DNA of 27,546 nucleotides from JAHIVB01 sp964574705 (GCA_964574705.1 CAZNOO010000022.1:1-27546), one strand, 5' to 3'. Counted from the stretch's first letter, positions 7,689 through 14,830 are shown. The notes: generated by a model not told the origin, from the letters alone. Numbers and translations are program-made.

Positions 7689-8849
7689 GTGACCGAAACA
7701 GGTAAATTCAAAATATTTTATTTTATTCGTTATTTCGGAGATGCTTTTTTTTATCCGTTTATGTCCATGTACTTTCTGTCCAAAGGAATTGGCGAGCAAA
7801 ATCTGGGGATTATTCTCGCGATTGTACCAATTACGACTATCCTTGTAAACCCTTTTTGGAACTTTGTCGTTAAGGATATGAAAACGAGCAGGTTAATACT
7901 AAAAATAATGACATTGCTCGAAGGAATCTTCATCATAGCCATTACTCAGGTATCTGGATTTGAACTCTATGCAGTAATGGTGGGATTGATTGCATTCTTC
8001 TGTTCTCCCTTTATTAATATTCAGGACGGGTATACCGCAACATTTACAAATACTCAGAAGATTGAGTACTCATCGATCAGAATTCACGCTTCCATTGCTT
8101 ATGTTATCGCATCTGCAATCGCAGGGTTCATTATTCAATATGTAGGATATTCCTTGCCTTTTATTCTCTCGGGAGTATTTTTTGCTTCCACGGCGCTAAT
8201 CGCATTTTGGATAAAACCGATTGAAAAAACCATGCCGGTTTTGCAAACGAAACAGCGGGATTTTAAAGCTTTAATTAGAAATAAGGAGTTTTATAAGTAC
8301 TTGGTATTTTACACACTGGTTATAGGGGCTGTTCGTATTGGGGACTCTTTCTTCGGTGTCTTTCTAATTTCGGAAAGTGGAATTAGTCTATCCGGATACG
8401 GATTGCTCTATTCCGCCTTTGTTTTTGTTGAAGTACTTACGTTACGATACTTGACTGTTAAAGGGGCTTCATTTAAGGAAAGGAATTTAATTTTATTTGC
8501 TTCCCTCCTTTTGGTCGTTAGGTTTACTACTTACGCTCTTGATCTTCCACTTGTCGTTATCATTATCATTACAATGTTCAGGGGAGTCTCCTGGGGAACT
8601 ATCATTTACACGAACATCAAATATATTATAAAGATTGTCAAATTGGAAAATATCACGACCGCGATCTTGGTACTGACATTTTTCTTCTCGATCTTCATTG
8701 GAGTAGGAAATTATATATTTGGATATTTTATTCATATTTATGGATATTATTTCTTGTATCTAATCTTAACGATTTTGATTGTTATAGGCATAATTTATTT
8801 CATTATTTTCACGCCCAAGATGCCTGCAACAGAATTAGAACCCAAATAA
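7689..8849 (+). CDS. Major facilitator superfamily permease, LacY/HcaT-like
   Basis: The 386-residue protein is hydrophobic throughout, with a pattern fitting about 12 membrane helices. The N terminus (FYFIRYFGDAFFYPFMSMYF) and the loop after helix 2 (NPFWNFVVKDMK) resemble the MFS group that contains the 3-phenylpropionate transporter HcaT and nucleoside/sugar-proton symporters. The substrate cannot be read from sequence. The start is GTG with only a weak ribosome site (a TGAG about 12 nt upstream), while the promoter just before it is good; the exact start is therefore less certain than the gene. It stands alone, and no terminator was found before the diguanylate cyclase gene 66 nt downstream, so read-through is possible. 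Confidence 0.85.
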   Translation: MTETGKFKIFYFIRYFGDAFFYPFMSMYFLSKGIGEQNLGIILAIVPITTILVNPFWNFVVKDMKTSRLILKIMTLLEGIFIIAITQVSGFELYAVMVGLIAFFCSPFINIQDGYTATFTNTQKIEYSSIRIHASIAYVIASAIAGFIIQYVGYSLPFILSGVFFASTALIAFWIKPIEKTMPVLQTKQRDFKALIRNKEFYKYLVFYTLVIGAVRIGDSFFGVFLISESGISLSGYGLLYSAFVFVEVLTLRYLTVKGASFKERNLILFASLLLVVRFTTYALDLPLVVIIIITMFRGVSWGTIIYTNIKYIIKIVKLENITTAILVLTFFFSIFIGVGNYIFGYFIHIYGYYFLYLILTILIVIGIIYFIIFTPKMPATELEPK

Positions 8850-8888
8850 ATTTGAGGGTATGTCTATTAATAAATTGGATTTGAATGT

Positions 8889-8894
8889 TATAAT
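8889..8894 (+). promoter_or_regulatory. -10 element of the diguanylate cyclase promoter
   Basis: A consensus TATAAT lies 21 nt before the ATG. The -35 is poor (a TTAATA about 16 nt upstream). The ribosome site at 8902-8913 differs from AAGGAGGTGATC by one base, which fixes the start at 8916. Confidence 0.55.
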
Positions 8895-8915
8895 AGTCAA
8901 AAAGGAAGTGATCAG

Positions 8916-10487
8916 ATGAGATACGATTATCTTTTTGTAGGATTAACACTCACTATTGCAATCATCTCTCTTTTGATTTCTGTTCTTGTGTTCATGAGCG
9001 CACGCAAATCAAAAGGAATTTGGCAAATTGGTTTTCTTTTTGCTTTGGAATTCATCTATGCTTTAGGATATACCTTTGAATGTGTTTTCAGTTCTTTAGA
9101 GTTAAAAATGCTTGCAAATCATATTCAGTATATTGCATTACCTTTTATCGCAATCACTTGGTTGTATATTGCCAAAAGGTTTCAAAATCATGCATATGTT
9201 CCAACACTAAAAAAAGCGATTCCACTTTTGGTGATTCCGCTTTTGGTATTTTTTACTGTCCAGTTGTCTTACTTCACATCAATCGATTTATACTATACTC
9301 ATGAATATATTGACACAACATGGATGATTGGAAATTATTCTTTTCCAGTTTTGAACCTTGGAAAGGGAATCTTTTACTATTTAAACTCTTTGAGCAATCT
9401 GATTCTGACAACTTTCGTATTCATTGTCTATCTTCAAACATATTTTCATACATCCGGAATGCGAAAGAAGCAAGCCCTCGCACTCGGAGTATCGAGTTTT
9501 CTAGGAGTCATCGCTATTACGATCACATTCTTTTCAGGAGTCTCTACAGGATTGGATCTCGCTTTCTTTATCGTTGTACTAACAGGGTTCGTTACTCTTT
9601 ATAGCATAACAAAATACGAAATCATCGATTTAAAGCCATCGGCCTATCAAGCTTCTTTTGAATTATCATCAGATCCCATTTTTGCGGTTGACGACAAATT
9701 CGATATTGTCGATTGGAATCAATCTGCTGAAAACTTTTTTTCTATATCACAGACGGCTTTTTATCATTTGCCTATCAACGAAGTTTTTAACGATAAGGAT
9801 TTGATTGAATCCGTTCTTAAACGAACGCCATATAGTTATAAATATAAAGAGAAGCACTTCATAGTTGAAACTGTTTTTCTTGGCAAAGATTTAAGTAAAA
9901 ATGCAGGTTATTTGATTAAACTCAATGACATGACAACTTATATGGAGCGTCTAGAAAACCTTCAATACGAGGCTACTCACGACGTTTTAACAAAGATATT
10001 GAACCGTCGAGCTTTTTTAGAACAATTAAACTTGTATCTGGATGATAAATTTCTAAAACATCAAAGTTATGCAATATTTATGATTGACATTGATGATTTT
10101 AAGAATGTTAACGATAGTTATGGGCATACAGCCGGTGATTATGTTTTGCAAGAATTTTCAAGGATAGTAAATGGAATCATTCCAAGAGAAGGCGTATTTG
10201 CAAGGTACGGCGGAGAAGAATTTGCGGTACTTTTAAAGGGCGGAGACGAAAAAAGTTCCAAGGCTCTTGCTGAGGCCATACGGAAAAAGACAGAGACCTC
10301 GTTGTTCGAATGGGAGTCGATTGAAACAAGGATAAAAGTTAGTATCGGTGTGTCGATTCATCGACCTCGTTGTGGACATACAATCTTTCAAAGTATTCAA
10401 TTGGCCGATGAAGCATTGTATCAATCTAAAAAATCAGGAAAGAATCTAGTTACAGTCACGATCGCAGAGCCGATTGACTTTCTTTAA
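8916..10487 (+). CDS. Membrane diguanylate cyclase: 7TM sensor, PAS, GGDEF
   Basis: The 523-residue protein predicts cyclic-di-GMP synthesis at the membrane. Residues about 5-235 form roughly seven membrane helices like the N-terminal 7TM module of some histidine kinases. A PAS-like domain follows (about 247-345; FELSSDPIFAVDDKFDIVDWN). The GGDEF domain (about 350-515) has DIDDFKNVNDSYGH with metal-binding Asp residues and an intact GGEEF active site at 432-436. The RxxD product-inhibition site expected five residues before GGEEF reads PREG, so the canonical I-site is missing. No EAL, HD-GYP or PilZ gene is present in the window. The start has a near-perfect ribosome site. The ligand of the 7TM part is unknown. 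Confidence 0.93.
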   Translation: MRYDYLFVGLTLTIAIISLLISVLVFMSARKSKGIWQIGFLFALEFIYALGYTFECVFSSLELKMLANHIQYIALPFIAITWLYIAKRFQNHAYVPTLKKAIPLLVIPLLVFFTVQLSYFTSIDLYYTHEYIDTTWMIGNYSFPVLNLGKGIFYYLNSLSNLILTTFVFIVYLQTYFHTSGMRKKQALALGVSSFLGVIAITITFFSGVSTGLDLAFFIVVLTGFVTLYSITKYEIIDLKPSAYQASFELSSDPIFAVDDKFDIVDWNQSAENFFSISQTAFYHLPINEVFNDKDLIESVLKRTPYSYKYKEKHFIVETVFLGKDLSKNAGYLIKLNDMTTYMERLENLQYEATHDVLTKILNRRAFLEQLNLYLDDKFLKHQSYAIFMIDIDDFKNVNDSYGHTAGDYVLQEFSRIVNGIIPREGVFARYGGEEFAVLLKGGDEKSSKALAEAIRKKTETSLFEWESIETRIKVSIGVSIHRPRCGHTIFQSIQLADEALYQSKKSGKNLVTVTIAEPIDFL

Positions 10488-10503
10488 ACCTTTCCTTTAT
10501 TAT
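10474..10503 (+). promoter_or_regulatory. Promoter of the acyltransferase-SemiSWEET pair
   Basis: TTGACT (10474-10479), inside the end of the GGDEF gene, and TATTAT (10498-10503) are separated by 18 nt. A taggag ribosome site lies just before the ATG at 10544. Confidence 0.5.
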
Positions 10504-10543
10504 AATAATAACGCTTTAGAATAATGCAAATTAGGAGAACGCT

Positions 10544-11800
10544 ATGAAAGACTCTAATGAAGTAAGATTTGACATGTTGGCAAAACCGAAGAAACAGAAA
10601 TGGTATTTGAAGCCAGTGGCTTGGCTCATAGCGTATCCAACGATTTGGAAACACCATTTAAAAGTCAACAAAGTGAATATGAAAGGATTAAAAAATCCGT
10701 ATATATTGCTTTGTACTCATCATGCCTTTGTGGATTTTTCAGTAACGACCGCTGCAATCTTTCCACATTCCGCAAATTACGTAGTTGCAATAGACGGTTT
10801 CATCGGAAGAGAAAGTCTGCTTAGAAATGTAGGATCCATCTGCAAAAGAAAGTTTACGAATGACACTTTGTTGGTTAAACATATCCGCCACTCTCTACAT
10901 GTGAATAAATATATTTGTGCAATCTATCCTGAAGCCAGATACTCTCTTGTTGGAACGACGGCTATTATTCCCGATTCACTTGCCAAACTATGCAAACTGA
11001 TGAAAGTGCCAGTTGTTGTTTTGAATATGCATGGAGATTATTTGTCTCAACCTGTATGGAACTTGACTCAAAGAAAAGTTCGACTGACTGCGGATATGAC
11101 TCAAATTGTAACCCAAGAAGAAATTCTCTCTCTATCGAGCAAAGAGATTAACGATAGAATCAAAAAAGCATTTGTATATGATGAATATAAGTATCAATTG
11201 GAAAACAATCTCAAGATAGACTTCAAGGATCGTGCCAAAGGACTTCATAAAGTTTTGTACATATGTCCTAACTGTAAAGCCGAATCTTCTATGACTTCAG
11301 ACAAGGATATTCTTAAATGTGAACATTGTCATAAGGAATACCGCATGGATGAACTGGGACAGCTACACGCCGTAGAGGGTGAAACTGAATTTTCACATAT
11401 TCCAGACTGGTATGAATTTGAAAGAGAGATTGTGAGAAAGCAGATTGAAAATAACGAGTATTATTTTGAAGATGATGTATATGTCGATTCTCTTCCCAAC
11501 TCAAAAGGATATATTAGACTCGGAATAGGAACTTTGATTCATGACATGAATGGATTTCATCTTCATGGAGTTTTTGATGGAGAAGAATTTCAACTTGACA
11601 AAGACCCTATATCATTATATTCTTTACACATCGAATATGACTATTTAGGCAAAGGTATGGATTGCATTGATTTATCGACGCTTGACGATACTTATTATAT
11701 ATATCCTATCCACAAACAAAATGTAGTAACGAAGCTTCATTTTGCGACAGAAGAACTATACAAGATAAAATTGAAAGAGAAAAGAGAATTAATAAAATGA
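10544..11800 (+). CDS. PlsC-type acyltransferase with C-terminal zinc ribbon
   Basis: The 418-residue protein has the glycerophospholipid acyltransferase signature: HX4D at His59-Asp64 (THHAFVDF) and a downstream PEAR block (130-132) in place of the usual EGxR. It probably transfers an acyl chain to a lysophospholipid or related acceptor at the inner membrane face. There is no classical strong N-terminal anchor, although about 22-35 is hydrophobic. An extra C-terminal part includes a treble-clef-like zinc ribbon with Cys241, Cys244, Cys259 and Cys262, and then about 150 residues I cannot assign. Standard PlsC proteins are 200-250 residues long, so the C-terminal half is an addition. The stop overlaps the next gene by 4 nt (ATGA), suggesting coupled translation. 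The exact substrate is unknown. Confidence 0.82.
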   Translation: MKDSNEVRFDMLAKPKKQKWYLKPVAWLIAYPTIWKHHLKVNKVNMKGLKNPYILLCTHHAFVDFSVTTAAIFPHSANYVVAIDGFIGRESLLRNVGSICKRKFTNDTLLVKHIRHSLHVNKYICAIYPEARYSLVGTTAIIPDSLAKLCKLMKVPVVVLNMHGDYLSQPVWNLTQRKVRLTADMTQIVTQEEILSLSSKEINDRIKKAFVYDEYKYQLENNLKIDFKDRAKGLHKVLYICPNCKAESSMTSDKDILKCEHCHKEYRMDELGQLHAVEGETEFSHIPDWYEFEREIVRKQIENNEYYFEDDVYVDSLPNSKGYIRLGIGTLIHDMNGFHLHGVFDGEEFQLDKDPISLYSLHIEYDYLGKGMDCIDLSTLDDTYYIYPIHKQNVVTKLHFATEELYKIKLKEKRELIK

Positions 11801-12084
11801 TTATCGCGCAAATATTTGAAGTCGGAATGTTGTTGTGTTTTGGATTTTCCTGGCCAATCGCATGCGTGAAGGCTTATAAAGGAAGAACGACCAAAGGGAT
11901 TAGTATTGTTTTTGCTTTGTTAATTTTAACAGGTTATGCATTTGGTATCATTTATAAGATATTAAGTGGCCCCATTAATTTTGTGATATTTGCATATATT
12001 ATCAACTTCACAATGGTTTCAGTCTACGCCTTGATCTACGTTAGAAATCATCGAATTGACATAGAGAGAGCAAAAACCCTATAA
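11797..12084 (+). CDS. Small PQ-loop / SemiSWEET-like membrane protein
   Basis: The 95-residue protein has three predicted membrane helices (about 5-23, 34-56 and 60-80) and a basic C terminus. The first helix and following loop (FGFSWPIACVKAYKGRTTKGIS) resemble the PQ-loop pattern of bacterial SemiSWEET sugar transporters, although Trp-Pro stands where Pro-Gln is typical. Such proteins work as dimers of three-helix bundles. It is translationally coupled to the acyltransferase gene (ATGA overlap), so the two may act together, for example in handling a membrane lipid or its head group; that link is inference. A good terminator follows within 10 nt. Confidence 0.7.
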   Translation: MIIAQIFEVGMLLCFGFSWPIACVKAYKGRTTKGISIVFALLILTGYAFGIIYKILSGPINFVIFAYIINFTMVSVYALIYVRNHRIDIERAKTL

Positions 12085-12093
12085 CGATGAAGG

Positions 12094-12116
12094 ACAGCCC
12101 ATCGGGCTGTTTTTTT
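12094..12116 (+). terminator. Terminator after the SemiSWEET-like gene
   Basis: The stem acagccc (12094-12100) with gggctgt (12104-12110), a 3-nt loop and a T run to 12116. Confidence 0.85.
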
Positions 12117-12183
12117 ATTGTTTAGAAATCACTTGATTTAGAAGCATTCAAAATGGGCCAAAAAAGCAAAATGTTCTTTTTTT

Positions 12184-12254
12184 AGAATATTTGTATCGAC
12201 AATGTATGAGAATATGTTATAATCTATTTATAAAATATTATCGAATGAGAATAT
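12184..12254 (+). repeat. Repeated AGAATAT / TATCGA elements around the repeat-protein promoter
   Basis: AGAATAT occurs at 12184-12190, 12209-12215 and 12248-12254. The last two extend to TGAGAATAT (12207-12215 and 12246-12254), each with TATCGA upstream (12194-12199 and 12239-12244). They lie on both sides of the -10 element, where a transcription factor could bind. The adjacent HTH-TPR regulator is the obvious candidate, by inference. Confidence 0.5.
12196..12223 (+). promoter_or_regulatory. Promoter of the repeat-protein gene
   Basis: TCGACA (12196-12201), a 16-nt spacer and TATAAT (12218-12223), with an extended -10 TG at 12215-12216. Predicted start near 12230, giving a leader of about 133 nt. 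Confidence 0.65.
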
Positions 12255-12270
12255 TTACAAACCTTGAATG

Positions 12271-12310
12271 GTGTGTTAATATGATATTAATCATAGAACA
12301 CACAGTTTTT
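12271..12310 (+). promoter_or_regulatory. Leader hairpin with T run, possible attenuator
   Basis: Outer arms gtgtgtt (12271-12277) and aacacac (12297-12303) enclose inner arms atgat (12281-12285) and atcat (12290-12294). Two bases later comes TTTTT (12306-12310). It sits in the untranslated leader of the repeat-protein gene, so it could be a conditional terminator or an operator. The stem is AT-rich and interrupted, so it may be weak. Confidence 0.4.
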
Positions 12311-12362
12311 AGTCATGTAGCACAAAATGAGTAAAACAAAAACACATTCAGGGGGCAATTTT

Positions 12363-12950
12363 ATGAAAAACTTATTCAGAAAATCTTTATTTGTAGTATT
12401 CTTCGCAGCTTTATTGTTAGGTTCAATGGTATTTGTCAATGCAGCAACAGACGATGAACCAGAATTCATGTATTTAGACGGAATTGATGACGACGAACCA
12501 GAATTTATGTATGCTGGAANNNNNNNNNNNNNNNNNNNNNNNNNNNNNNNNNNNNNNNNNNNNNNNNNNNNNNNNNNNNNNNNNNNNNNNNNNNNNNNNN
12601 NNNNNNNNNNNNNNNNNNNCGGAATTGATGACGACGAACCAGAATTTATGTATGCTGGAAACGGAATTGATGACGACGAACCAGAATTTATGTATGCAGC
12701 AAGCGGAATTGATGATGACGAGCCAGAATTCATGTATTGTGCAGGAATTGATGACGACGAACCAGAATTCATGTATGCGGCAAACGGAATTGATGATGAC
12801 GAACCAGAATTTATGTATTGTGCAGGAATTGATGACGACGAGCCAGAATTTATGTATTGTTCAGGAATTGATGACGACGAACCAGAATTCATGTACGCTA
12901 GTACAACATTTAACAATGGTGACCAACTAGGAGTAACATTCTTGGTATAG
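12363..12950 (+). CDS. Exported acidic tandem-repeat protein, candidate multi-copy peptide precursor
   Basis: I do not recognise a family. From ATG 12363 (agggggc ribosome site about 8 nt upstream) the product has a signal peptide of about 27 residues: basic N terminus, hydrophobic core and VNA cleavage site. The rest is almost entirely tandem repeats with the invariant core GIDDDEPEFMY separated by two or three residues (AGN, AAS, CA, AAN, CA, CS). Eight full copies and one degenerate first copy (DDEPEFMY) are visible. A short tail (TTFNNGDQLGVTFLV) ends it. A 100-N assembly gap lies after the first full copy, so the true length is unknown. There is no membrane anchor, LPxTG or lipobox. The HTH-TPR regulator gene follows at 90 nt. 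Possibilities are a secreted precursor cleaved into signalling peptides, a metal-binding secreted protein, or a repetitive surface protein. An upstream in-frame ATG (12327) lacks a ribosome site. Confidence 0.75.
   Translation: MKNLFRKSLFVVFFAALLLGSMVFVNAATDDEPEFMYLDGIDDDEPEFMYAGXXXXXXXXXXXXXXXXXXXXXXXXXXXXXXXXXXGIDDDEPEFMYAGNGIDDDEPEFMYAASGIDDDEPEFMYCAGIDDDEPEFMYAANGIDDDEPEFMYCAGIDDDEPEFMYCSGIDDDEPEFMYASTTFNNGDQLGVTFLV
12480..12902 (+). repeat. 39/42-bp coding tandem repeats
   Basis: Units start at 12480, 12621, 12663, 12705, 12744, 12786, 12825 and 12864. Each encodes GIDDDEPEFMY plus a linker of two residues (39 bp) or three residues (42 bp). Differences between copies within the core codons are only GAC/GAT, GAA/GAG and TTC/TTT, all synonymous. 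Confidence 0.95.
12520..12619. other. Assembly gap of 100 Ns
   Basis: Exactly 100 Ns sit inside the tandem repeat, most likely a placeholder where short reads could not be resolved. The reading frame happens to stay open across it, but the true number of repeats is unknown. Confidence 0.98.
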
Positions 12951-13040
12951 ATATATTCACTTGCATTGGATTCAAACTCCTCTTCTGGTGAAAAACGCCA
13001 AGATGCATTTCTAGGATTTCATTTATAGAGGATGATTTAC

Positions 13041-14330
13041 ATGACTATCTATGACTTTTCGTGTTCTTTTTACTTCCGAGAGAATTATGACAAACTTGTC
13101 ATGATTGAGTACGTAAAAAAAGAAAAACAGATCACACAAAAAGAGATAAACGAAGCAACCGGAATCGCCACTTCAAGTTATCGGAGAGCTCAATTAAAGA
13201 ACTTTGCCGGTTACGATGATATGGTTGAAAAGATTGCATCTTATCTCAACATAAAGACTAAAATAAGCCAATCGGTGATTGATGAATTGGACAAAAATTT
13301 TAGTCGTTTTTACACATGTATCTGTTTTGCACAAGAATCGGAAGCTGAATTCTATTATAATAAGATAGTTGAAAAACTCCCTGAATATGAAAACTCAATT
13401 TTAATGGTTATATTTTACCTATCTCAACTGGTATTCTACATAACTGGGAATAATTATACTGCATCGCTTCACCGCCAGAAACAAGATGAAGCAATTGAAT
13501 TTCTACAAAGCTTTGTAGACAAGATGTCTAGCGAACACCGTTTCTTATATTACAATTACATGTGCATCAAGTCTGCAGTAAGTAAAAACCGCGAAAATGT
13601 TGTGCACTATGCTAGACTCACTGCCTATTTGTCAATAAATTATCAAGAACTAGAACCTACCGTTAATTATCACATTTCATTCAGTTACTCTTTGGTAGGA
13701 GATTTCATCAACGCTCTGATTTACGCAAATAAAGCATTACCGAAACTTGAAGAACAATTAAATTACGAAAGAGCCATATTCTGTCGAACAAATATAGCCG
13801 CTCTTTACAAAAAACTCGGAAATATCGATGAGGCCAAAAGACTATTAAGAAAAAACCTCATTTACATTACCTTTAGCAACCTTGATAAATTAAAAAGATC
13901 TACCGAGCTGAACTATGCAGACTGCCTCATGATGGAATACAATTACACTGATGCACTTGAACATTATGACATCATTTTAGAGAAGTTGCTTAAAAAGCCG
14001 GATTATGAATCAATTATGCGCACGTATTGCATGTATAAGCTCAATAAGTTTGATGAAGCCAACGAATATTCTAAAGAACTTGTACTGCTAAACCGAGAAG
14101 ACAAATATCCTTTCGAATACTTAAGCCTAATCTTATTCTTCAGATCTTATTTCAACAAAGAGGACAACCTCGACGAAGCCTACCGCATCGCAGAACAAGA
14201 GATGCCCGGATATAGCCTTCGTGGTAGTTACATTCAACAAGTTGCCAGAACATTATATGAAAATGTTCAAGGTAAAAAACAAAGTAGTAAAACAGTAGCT
14301 GATTCAGACCTTGCAGGATACATTCTATAA
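13041..14330 (+). CDS. HTH-TPR transcriptional regulator, RNPP-like
   Basis: The 429-residue soluble protein starts with a helix-turn-helix (about 30-52; ITQKEINEATGIATSSYRRAQ) and continues with an all-helical region whose repeats look like tetratricopeptide repeats (for example about 210-265, with DFINALIYANKALPKLEE and IDEAKRLLRKNL). An N-terminal HTH plus a long TPR array is the plan of RNPP peptide-sensing regulators; this length is nearer NprR (about 420 residues) than Rgg (about 285). I cannot confirm membership by alignment. The start at 13041 is chosen because agaggatgat (13028-13037) is a good ribosome site for it; the ATG at 13032 lies inside that site. No promoter or terminator was seen in the 90 nt after the repeat-protein gene, so the two are probably co-transcribed. 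A strong terminator follows. The likely ligand, by context, is a peptide from the repeat protein. Confidence 0.8.
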   Translation: MTIYDFSCSFYFRENYDKLVMIEYVKKEKQITQKEINEATGIATSSYRRAQLKNFAGYDDMVEKIASYLNIKTKISQSVIDELDKNFSRFYTCICFAQESEAEFYYNKIVEKLPEYENSILMVIFYLSQLVFYITGNNYTASLHRQKQDEAIEFLQSFVDKMSSEHRFLYYNYMCIKSAVSKNRENVVHYARLTAYLSINYQELEPTVNYHISFSYSLVGDFINALIYANKALPKLEEQLNYERAIFCRTNIAALYKKLGNIDEAKRLLRKNLIYITFSNLDKLKRSTELNYADCLMMEYNYTDALEHYDIILEKLLKKPDYESIMRTYCMYKLNKFDEANEYSKELVLLNREDKYPFEYLSLILFFRSYFNKEDNLDEAYRIAEQEMPGYSLRGSYIQQVARTLYENVQGKKQSSKTVADSDLAGYIL

Positions 14331-14347
14331 GGTTTTCTCCCTTGATC

Positions 14348-14379
14348 GGTACCCCATCCCTAGGGGTACCATTTTTTTT
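14348..14379 (+). terminator. Terminator after the HTH-TPR regulator
   Basis: The 8-bp stem ggtacccc (14348-14355) with ggggtacc (14363-14370), a 7-nt loop and eight Ts from 14372. Confidence 0.9.
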
Positions 14380-14446
14380 GAAAAAAAATCATCTTTTGAT
14401 TGTAAATTTATATTATTCAAATATGGAATTGATTTGGTGTTCTTGT

Positions 14447-14475
14447 TTGACACTCTATACTAAAAGTAATATAAT
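14447..14475 (+). promoter_or_regulatory. Perfect consensus promoter of the HMA-domain gene
   Basis: TTGACA (14447-14452), a 17-nt spacer and TATAAT (14470-14475): both boxes and the spacing match the sigma-A consensus exactly. No operator-like repeat was noticed, so high constitutive expression is expected. Confidence 0.85.
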
Positions 14476-14515
14476 GAAATATAGAAAATGTCATTATTTT
14501 GAAGGAGTTACAACA

Positions 14516-14722
14516 ATGAAAAAAGCTATTATTTCAAATATCCATTGTGAAGGATGTGCAAAAGACATTAAAAATGTGTTAGAACACATTTATGGCATAT
14601 CCAATGTTCAAGTTTCATTTGAAGGCGGATACGCCTCATTTGAAGGATTTGTGTCCAACAAAGTAATTTCACAAGCATTATTAGAAGAAGGGTATCATCT
14701 TGAAAAAATTGTAAAGATGTGA
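14516..14722 (+). CDS. Small HMA-domain (CopZ-like) metal-binding protein
   Basis: The 68-residue protein fits the heavy-metal-associated fold in length and pattern. The metal-binding CxxC is at Cys11 and Cys14 (HCEGC, where a Met-x-Cys-x-x-Cys is more usual), and the GISNVQVSFEGGYASFEG segment matches the second and third strands. Such proteins usually pass copper or a similar metal to a P-type ATPase, but no partner gene is in the window. ATG 14516 has the ribosome site gaaggag and the consensus promoter just upstream; a longer in-frame reading from 14342 runs through the preceding terminator and is not real. A terminator follows at once, so it is a single-gene transcript. Confidence 0.85.
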   Translation: MKKAIISNIHCEGCAKDIKNVLEHIYGISNVQVSFEGGYASFEGFVSNKVISQALLEEGYHLEKIVKM

Positions 14723-14726
14723 CAAG

Positions 14727-14752
14727 AAAAGCTCTCGCGAGCTTTTTATTTT
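14727..14752 (+). terminator. Terminator after the HMA-domain gene
   Basis: The stem aaaagctc (14727-14734) with gagctttt (14739-14746) and loop tcgc, followed by a T-rich tail. Confidence 0.8.
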
Positions 14753-14824
14753 CTTAATGCTCACAAAATTGACATTTCTTGTTCAAATTTTTAGTGAACT
14801 GATTTCAAACGCATTTCAATACGG

Positions 14825-14830
14825 TATAAT
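14825..14830 (+). promoter_or_regulatory. -10 element of the V-ATPase operon promoter
   Basis: A consensus TATAAT 31 nt before the first gene of the operon. The best -35 is weak (TTTCAA at 14803-14808, spacer 16). A TTGACA at 14769-14774 has no matching -10. Confidence 0.5.

Noticed and set aside
12480..12902. CRISPR array
   Set aside because: The units are directly adjacent coding repeats of 39/42 bp with no unique spacers, and the frame is maintained.
12287..12916. Minus-strand open frame of 209 codons through the repeat array
   Set aside because: It is the reverse reading of the tandem repeat; an open frame in one unit is copied into all. It has no ribosome site, and the plus frame has a signal peptide and synonymous-only changes.
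12484..12930. Second plus-strand frame through the repeat array
   Set aside because: It is an open frame produced by repetition, starts inside a repeat unit without a ribosome site and crosses the gap.
14342..14515. N-terminal extension of the HMA protein
   Set aside because: The extended frame begins in the preceding terminator and runs through the consensus promoter; ATG 14516 has a clear ribosome site.
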